Shown: positions 42,301 through 51,300 of the stretch, piece after piece
How the letters are laid out: the number at the start of each line of letters is the position of its first letter
Position numbering within the stretch: the stretch's first letter is position 1
Assembly (NCBI RefSeq): GCF_003590095.1
Contig: NC_039479.1
Coordinates: 5,890,001 to 5,954,000 of the forward strand
DNA length: 64,000 nt
Direction of reading: 5' to 3'
Source: Trichoplusia ni
Taxonomy: Eukaryota > Arthropoda > Insecta > Lepidoptera > Noctuidae
Notes under the pieces: generated by a model
What the model saw: only the letters and a program-made list of their open reading frames with translations
Database searches by the model: none
What the model was told of the DNA's origin: nothing
Translations under genes and position numbers: made by a program

Positions 42301-45300
42301 CCGTATATGTACTTATATTAGTATTATACATGTATTCGCTCCATGAAGAGAACAAGTACTCCACAAGCGTCTCTATTCCAAAAACTCTCTATTTAAAAAG
42401 GCTGACTCTACATTACCGCCTTAGTAGTACAAAATTCTGAACCGTTTTTGGATAAAGTAATTTGGAAATTATTTTTTATGGACAAGGACACCCAAACAAG
42501 CATTCGTGAATAACATCAACGCTTGTCCTACGTGGGGATCCAATACGCGATGCGTTGTGGTCTGTGGGTTTGGCGTGATTACCTCAACCACTCGGCAATC
42601 CTTGCAGTCACAGTTTTACCTTTATGCTCACTATGTGTTCTGTTCCAGCTGGCCAACAAGTCCTGGTGCCGCGTGCTGGGCTGGCGCGGTGACGAGGGCC
42701 CCCGACCGCTGTCAGAGACAGCTGGTGGCGAGGCCATGCGCCAGGCCTCGAGCGGGGCCCGCGACTGGGAGGCCCCGGTCACGCTGCGCAGGCGCGCCGC
42801 ACCAGACCCCATCCTGCTGCCATGTAGGGGAGCCGCCATTGGACTGACCAAGTTAGTACTGGATTATCTAATAACTCGCTCAAAGTAGGAAACTGCAGTT
42901 TTTTTGGGAAGGCGGTGGAAATTCAAGGTTATCCACTCTCTCGGGGAGGGGGGGGGGAGTATTTTAGACTCGTACTGACTAAACCTGAACCGCTATGCTG
43001 TACGTCATCCGCGTTTTTGTGTCGGTGTATAGCAGTGCGTTGCAATCCTTCATTTACTTCTGCTGTCACCTGTGAGACCTGTTAAATATCAGCATTATCA
43101 GGATTCCAATATTTTGAACGGAAACGATATTATCATCGATTCCGGAGGGTTGAAAATAGCAAATTCGTTTCTATTTTTATTTTTTACTTAAAAGTATAAA
43201 TCAAAGACTCGAAAACAAACTTAAAAAAACCATTCTCGATAAAGCAAATTCCTTAATCTGGGTACAATGTGTACCGCTGTTCCAATTACATTTATAGTTC
43301 GGAAAACTTCAAAGGGCTTCGGGCTTCGTTAATAAACTGTAGAACAAAGCTAAAGGTATTGTTTCTATAATTAGAATCAAAGCCATGCTCTACTGACATG
43401 ACTACGTTATCAGAGATATACGATTCTCTTAGACTATTTTTACTATAACCTTTCGATGTGTGTGTGGGTGTTACTTTCATGCTCGTGTTACTAATACTTA
43501 ATCTCTATTTCTTGACACTATTAATAATTGTAAATGTACGAAGTTCATTTTTTCACCTAAGGCTGCAGAGAAAATTTGTATAGGTATAAGAATTTTAGTT
43601 TGATTGCTTCCTCTTTAAGGACTTGACCGAATCGACATACTTGATTGATTACTTATTTTTCTTTAAATGGGGCAGCTATCAACTTGCAGAACCGCCAATG
43701 TTTTATCTCCGCATTCATACAAAGACAAAAGCTATGCAGGAGAAACACACGCAAGCGTCGCTTTTACAAAATATTTCAAAATTAAAATCCGCTGTGTCAA
43801 ATTAGGCTATCCTTAGCCTACACCGACTCCTAAGTTCTCTGTCCATTTTTCATGTAAACGAAACTACACATGAGAACAAATGAATTATTTATTGCACAAA
43901 AATACTTCTAAAGAGATTAAAATCATACTGCAACCTTACACGTGTTCATAGGAATATTCTTGCGGTTTAACTGTTCTGACCACAACCGGAGTCATTGCAG
44001 TATAAGCTGTGTCTGTGATAGGTATCACATTAAATACTATTTGTTTGTTCCGCCAATTCATTCCAATTTTTCATTCACACCGTATTTGATACCTTGTGTT
44101 ACACTATTCTATACGTTTTCTGTATAACAGGTAAGCAAATACTTTATCTAAATTATCGGAGTACCAATGCTTATTCTTACTGATATCTCTACCTAATATT
44201 AACTCTTTTTCTTCTTCTACTTAATATTCGAGAATTTTCTTTTCTGATAGCCAAATATGTATAGGTCTACCACGCCAATGACCATTGTATGCGATCCTCG
44301 CCTACAAGCTGATATATCAACACGAGCTTATTCAGGTCAAATCTTTTCAATGTTTAAGTGTCTGTGATTTCAAGGTGTTTGAAATTTTTGCGGCACGAAG
44401 AACAAATTCCTCGGAACAGAGCAAAGCTTTACTTATTTACTCTACTTTTCCCCTACGTCACCACGTAACATAAGACAAATTTAATTTGCCACTTCTGCTT
44501 CTAAATTCGACTTGTCTCCTCCAGGAGCACGTCGCACATAGTGTTCGTGTGCGAGCAGACGCATGCGGTGGAGACCGAGCGCGGGCGGGGCTCGCTGCAC
44601 TCCATCCGCCGTGGGTCGCTCGACGTGCGCTCCGTCGCCTCGGACGGACTGCGACGCACCTCGCTTGCTAAGCTGCAGGGCTTGCCGCTAGAAGCACCCA
44701 TCACTAAGGTCAGTAGGGAAACTAGCATTGCTGGAAATGTCCCGTAAAGACAACCCTTGAAAAATCCTTTAATAGCAAGGATTATTGAATACCTAGTTCA
44801 AGGTGAAATAATTGATCCGCTGTGATGTATTCGTTTAAGTAGATGCTGTGAGCCTTAAGCCGATAAAAGAATAACAATTAAATTATTATTTTTAGACATA
44901 CTTAGCATGTTTTACAATTAAAAGAATCGTTCTGTCAAAGAGTAAAAATCTTTATTATCCATTAAAAAAAAACACTGGGATATGTCTTTTAGGTTTTTTC
45001 TTAGAATCCAGTTAGTTATTAACAAACATGACGTTGTCCCAAAAAGCATTTATCGGGTATACACGTGGTGCATAAATGTTCTGCCAAAAACTTTCAACGT
45101 TCCAGTACCTATACCACTTCATTAATTAAAAGTTCTATCATAATATTTCCAGGTTATATCCCTCCTCTCAGCGGCTACGGAGGGCGCGCCCCCCTCCACA
45201 GTGGCCTGCATCGAGAGGGCAGTCGACATGCTTCGGACCTCCGAGCTCTACTCCCCACAAATGCGGGATGACCCCAAGATGCGAGTCGAAGACCCCGTGG

Positions 45301-48300
45301 CTACCGACCTCATTGGAGCACTGCTATCGGTTAGTACCTATAAACTATATGTTCTACATAATATGATTGTTCTTTTCTATTCTTCTAGTATGCAACATGT
45401 TTATAATACGAAACTGCGCTTGTACTTTAAATAATGTGTCTGTGAATGGAAATGAACAATTTCATCCAACACGTAATAGTATTATAATCTGAAAAGAAAA
45501 TTTTCTTTCGTTGTTTTAAGTTTTAAGATAGCGAACTTTGAACTTCTAAAAAGATATATCTATTCCGGCAAAAAAATGGTCTTCCCATAAAAACTTTGAC
45601 GAGCTGATGACATGTAGTAAGACGCTTGCTTTTATCAACGACCTTCAAAAAAGATGTTCTAAATTTGTCTCCATATTTTTTTGGGTTTCTTTCCTCAAAA
45701 CTACAGGGTGTACTGATACTTCTTGATTTTGGTAATTCTTTTTCAGAACAGATATTGTTTTCTTACAGTTGTTTACTCAATGCTTAAAAGTGATATTTAA
45801 ATGTCAAAGGTCTTGTAAACATGTTGTATATTCTCCTGTGTCTGTGCTACTGAACTTCTTTTGTTTATCTGTGCCTATTTAATTATAATATCGTATGCGT
45901 TTTTGTACTGCTCTGAAATTTAGTGGAGTGCCCTTAAGGATGATCTAGATTTACAGAATCGTGTCGTAGATTAGTGGGATATAAAATATCTATGATAAGT
46001 ATGTATGTATGTATTTTTAAGGCAAACCTTTTTTTAAAGCAATCCTTATTCAGGATTGTCGATCTGTAAGAGTTTTGTGTTGTAAAGCTTACTTAAAAGT
46101 GGGATTACGCCGTTTTATAACCATAATTTGATAGTGAGAGCGAGAGTGCTATACAGATGAATAGCACCATCTCTTTCTAACCGAAACTAAAATAGTTTTT
46201 TTATTTTATTGTAAGGCTTATAACATGTATGTATGTAATAACAATTTAAAGCCTTTTTATATAATATATAATTTGTTACTTTTACAAAAATAATGGGATT
46301 TTCTCAATTTTCATTTATTTTTTTTATTTTTCAGTTGATTGCTTTTTTATTAATAATAAGTACAGTTTATGCATGTACTTGTACATTGTTTAAGTATATT
46401 ATGTACTAACATGGTATTTATTTGTTTACGATCCTGTTCGAATGCCGACTGGCGAAGAGGGAGCAAGTCAACTCAAACCTATTCTTTATGGTAGGAGGTT
46501 TGATTACAAGTCTATCTGTCTATACCTTCAACCATAGACTATTTAGATACACATAGAACTTTGCGACTCATGCTTTGTCTTTCATTACACAGGGTGCGTT
46601 TTTTATGTTTCTTTATTATATTCATATTTGTATTTACTGCTATTTTTTTATGTATTTTTTGTGAAAAATATGTGCCTATACCTTGTGTTTTTTTTGTGCT
46701 TACATATATATATAAGTGAAAATATATTTATAGTTTGTTTTTTTGTTTTTTAAAATAGGTATAATGTGCCCTGTGTATTTCTTTATTAAAAGTATAGTTG
46801 TCTTCTCGAAGTGGTAGTTCTGTATCTTCTAACAGCGTTCTACTAACAATCATGTAACCCATTGTTTTATTTACTTATTACATATATTTAACTAACGCAA
46901 TAATAAATATAGATTATTATTTCAAGTAAGTACACGATTAAAACATAAATACTAGTTTTAAATCTCACGAGTATTTAAAATATGGAATATAAAAAATAAA
47001 ATAATTCAAACACTAAAACACGACTACCCGAAAATTGGAAAATGGATTCCTTTAACAACATTATTATTTAGAATACATAGATATATCAAAATTAATTAAA
47101 GACCCTCTTCAATAATGTATCTGTTGATGGAACCGACTACTAAACATACTATGATGGCTGCCCAAATAGCCAAATCCATCGAAAGCTAGAGTATCGAAAA
47201 AATGCCATAGAGTATTCAGATTAATTCTGAATACTTTACGTTAAATTCACAAACACACACACACGTACACTCATATTGTTTATACACATGCATGCGAACA
47301 CACATACATAAACAGATGAAACGCCTTTTCTGGGTAATCGTGAATTAACTTCTCAATAACGACAGCATGTTGACTTAACGCCAAATCCTTAGAAACAATA
47401 TAAAAATAGTCAAGCATGCTCGTAGACAAAAACTAACAACGTAGAGCAATATACCTAAGTAGAAGAGACCTTATGCGTATGGAGATAGGGATTAAATTTG
47501 TGTGATCGTTTGTTTTCAGCAAGGGCCTACCAATACGCTGTCGTCGCGACGAAGCAGCAACGACTCAACTGTCGTCAGGTCACAGACTAACAGGACCAAT
47601 ATTAAACATAAGGTAACATATTTTGACAAAATATATCTGCTTTTTTTCAGTCTTTCCTTTTTCTAAGCCATGCTTAATTGATCTCCACAATCAATTTTAA
47701 TAGATACGACATTATCCCATACTAATTCAGTTTGTCGGTGTGAGTAGGGTGTTTGCCTAAAAGAAAACTAATTAGTCCATCTGGTAGATTGATATTTTTT
47801 ATTATACTGTGTAACCAAAAAATAAGGAAGTTGAAATCCTATGTGATAACACTAATACGTACACTTTTACCATAAAGTGATGTTATTGGTCCCCACTTGC
47901 ATAAATTTCACAACGATTTAGTAAAATAAAAAACGTTTATCTAATATTTTCAGAAAATTACCTGACAGACCAATTCGATTTTTACTCCAAATTTTTTTTA
48001 ATTACCTTACAAGAAAAAGCTCCAGATCACAAAGTTTATTTTCCCCCCAAAAGTGCTTGTCCCTATTTTCATACATATCTCTTAAAATATGATGGAAGTA
48101 AGTATATATACATATACAATTCAAAATTGACCTTCTTCCTTATTCAATTAATTCCTTGGTCCATAAAACAAGATCTAAAGCATCCACCCTTGTTTTAAAC
48201 AAGCTTTTAAAGTAAACGAAACGATAAATTGGCTGCACAACGGTATTATACGAGTACATTAAATCTTCTGAGACGTTCGCACCTCACCGAGCCATTACAC

Positions 48301-51300
48301 ACAGTAACTTGTGTATTGTTCCCGTTTAAAACAGACTTTGGTTGTTATACTGAATACAGGATACTGTGACTCTGATGGTGTCGTTGTGTAGTGTTATATT
48401 TGTATTTAGTGTATTTAGCATATAAATGGTAGCCAAAAGTGGCCGGCCGGAACAATACTATTGTTGCATTGCTTCTGCAACCTCGCAGCTTGCAAAGTGA
48501 AGGGATTGCAGTTCTCGAAATGTAAAGAAGGTGACAAAACAATTTTTGCCTGACTTTGACATTAGATTTATGATACGTGCCCGAAATGGTTACAAGTATA
48601 GCATATTTTCGTGTTACTTTGTAGACGACAGGCCAACTCCGCGAGCTCCTGGACACGGCCCTGAGCTGGGACTTCGAGATCTTCCGCCTCGAGGACATGA
48701 CGCGCGGCCGCCCGCTCGCACACCTCGGCCTCGCGCTCATGGGGGGCAGGTACGGTTTTCTGCTTACTATTTTTTAAAAGAACAAAGTCTTCACCAGTAT
48801 GTTTTTTGTTTCGTGTTCACATTTGTGTGTTTTCTACAAGTAAATTCTTTCCAGGTTTGACATCTGCGCCGCTCTGGAGTGCGACGAGCGAACACTGCTG
48901 CACTGGCTCACCATTATAGAGACTAACTACCACTCCGGGAATACGTACCATAACTCCACGCATGCTGCTGATGTGCTGCAGGTATAGTTATAAATTGAGG
49001 TTTTTCGCAAAAAAAATAATTTTTTATGTTACCACTGCTCCGTTTAGTTTTTAAAATAAGGTCAAACAATTGGAATTTGTGACAAGCCTAAAATTCCTCA
49101 AGATCTTGAGATATTTAATCATTATCAAAAACCGTTACTTTCAATTCAAGAACTAACTTAAGACCTTTTTATAATCGACATGTTTTTTTATTTATCACCA
49201 TTTTTAAAGTCATATTCTAAACATGATCATGACTGTATAGGCTTAGATGTCTTTGCCTTTCCCATGAGGAATGAATTAAAAAAGAACATGATCATGACCT
49301 TAGTACCAAGACTAAACCCACCCACCGTCCCGCAGGCCGTAGCCTACTTCCTGGAGAAGGACCGGCTGAAGTCTGTCCTGGAGCCGCTGGAGGCGGCGGC
49401 GGCGCTGCTGGCGGCGGCGGCGCACGACGTGGACCACCCGGGGACCTCCTCCGCCTTCCTCTGCAACGCGCGCCATCCCCTCGCCGTGCTCTACAACGAC
49501 GTCAGCGTGCTCGAGTCACACCATGCGGCTCTCACCTTCAAGATTACTCTTAGTAAGTAATCAGTAGGAAAAAGATTTAATGATAGATAGCTAGATAGAT
49601 AGATAGAAAATTCTTTATTGCACACCACAAAAGTACAGGATTGGATACAAATAAATAATGGCATGGAACCACAATGGGCGGTCTTATCGCTAAGAGCGAT
49701 CTTGGCGGACTTGACTGCACGGATGGCTGAGTGATTGAGGTCACCTAGACAAAGCCACTGTACGCGACGTGTTGCGAGCTCGATCCCCGCGTAGAACAGG
49801 CATTTGTGTTCCACGAATGCTTGTTCTGAATCTTTATGCATGTGATTTAATTTAAATGTTTGTTAAACAAAAACGTAACAATACCTTTGTGCGGCAGTCG
49901 TTAAAAATATCCTTGTTTATGGCGCCCAACGTGGGACTACATTTTCATGCCATGCCCAACTGTTTAGTCGAAGAGTGAAATTAAGGAACCTTAAAATCAA
50001 GAATAAGGTACTTAAAAGACCACATCTATACATAATTCTAAACCAAAGTAATTATAAAACTTACAAATCTTCATGTCAATTACATAGTACCTACTTTTAT
50101 ACACCACAATCATTTACAAACCTCTTTCCAGACGACAACCGCGTGAACATATTCAAGAATCTCGACCGGGACACGTACAAGCAGGTGCGGCACAACGTCA
50201 TCGACATGATCCTCGCCACCGAGATGACCAAACACTTCGAGCACCTCGCCAAGTTCGTCAACGTCTTCTACGCCAAGTCCAGCGGCAGCAAGGAGGATAA
50301 CATGCACACTGATGTTAGTAGGACGGAGTTTTGACAAGTCTCTTTTTTAAATGTATTGATAACGATATTTGTAGATTCAGAGGGATAGGGTCCTTAGATA
50401 ATCATCAAAGCTATTAATTTTATGGAATAATAAGAGGACAAGCCATTTCTCCAACAGTTTTTTAAACTTGTAATATTTAGCCTTGTTATAAGTTGATGGA
50501 TATATGTAAATATTTCAGGAACCACTGGCGTTAGACACAACAGCGCTCTCGCTCCCAGAGAACGTGATCCTAGTGAAGAGGATGATGATCAAATGTGCAG
50601 ACGTGTCGAATGCGTCGCGACCGCAGAAGTTCGCATTCGAATGGGCTAGGAGGTAAGATCTGACCGACTGATCCTGTCTGATAAAGTTCTCAAACACATA
50701 AATTTAGTATTTATTCAGTTCTTGTGGAATTTCCCTACCATGGATTGATTTACCAGCATCATCCCAACTTTCCATAACTATGCTAGAGTTTGTTTCCTAT
50801 GGAAAGTTACCTGCTTCTTTACATGGTCAACTATTCAATATCCTTTAATGGAAACACGGGTTGCCTTCTACAATTTGACTTTAATTATATGGCTGTTCAA
50901 TTCAAGAAACTCACTTACCAGCAATAGGGATCTTCAATAGCTTTTTCTATAATCTCGTTATCGTTACCAGGATCGCGGAGGAGTACTTCCTGCAAACAGA
51001 CGAGGAGAAGGCGAAGGACCTGCCGGTGGTGATGCCTATGTTCGACCGCGCGACCTGCTCCATCCCGCGCTCGCAGATCGGCTTCATCGACTACATCATC
51101 ATTGACATGATGGAGGCCTGGGCTGGTATGTACACGTTTTGTTATATTATGGTGGCTGGTTTTTCTCGTTTTATAAAAACATGGTCCAAGAATGATTTGT
51201 ACGGAAAGAAGTATTTTGAAAGACGATAATGTACAGTGAATATGTGTTTTACAGAGTTGACGGACCTTGTGGACCTTTTTAAGAAAACCTCCCTTTCGGG

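Larger units (their letters stand above)
49553..50131 (+). other. Pde8 intron with LINE tail and SINE
   Basis: Holds the LINE 3' end at 49582-49715 and a SINE at 49716-49850; the rest (49851-50131) shows nothing recognisable. Confidence 0.75.

Noticed and set aside
42079..42346. Overlapping plus-strand frames in the GC-rich Pde8 exon
   Set aside because: Only the phase-0 frame joins the exons at both sides and resembles PDE8; the others are shadows of GC-rich coding sequence.
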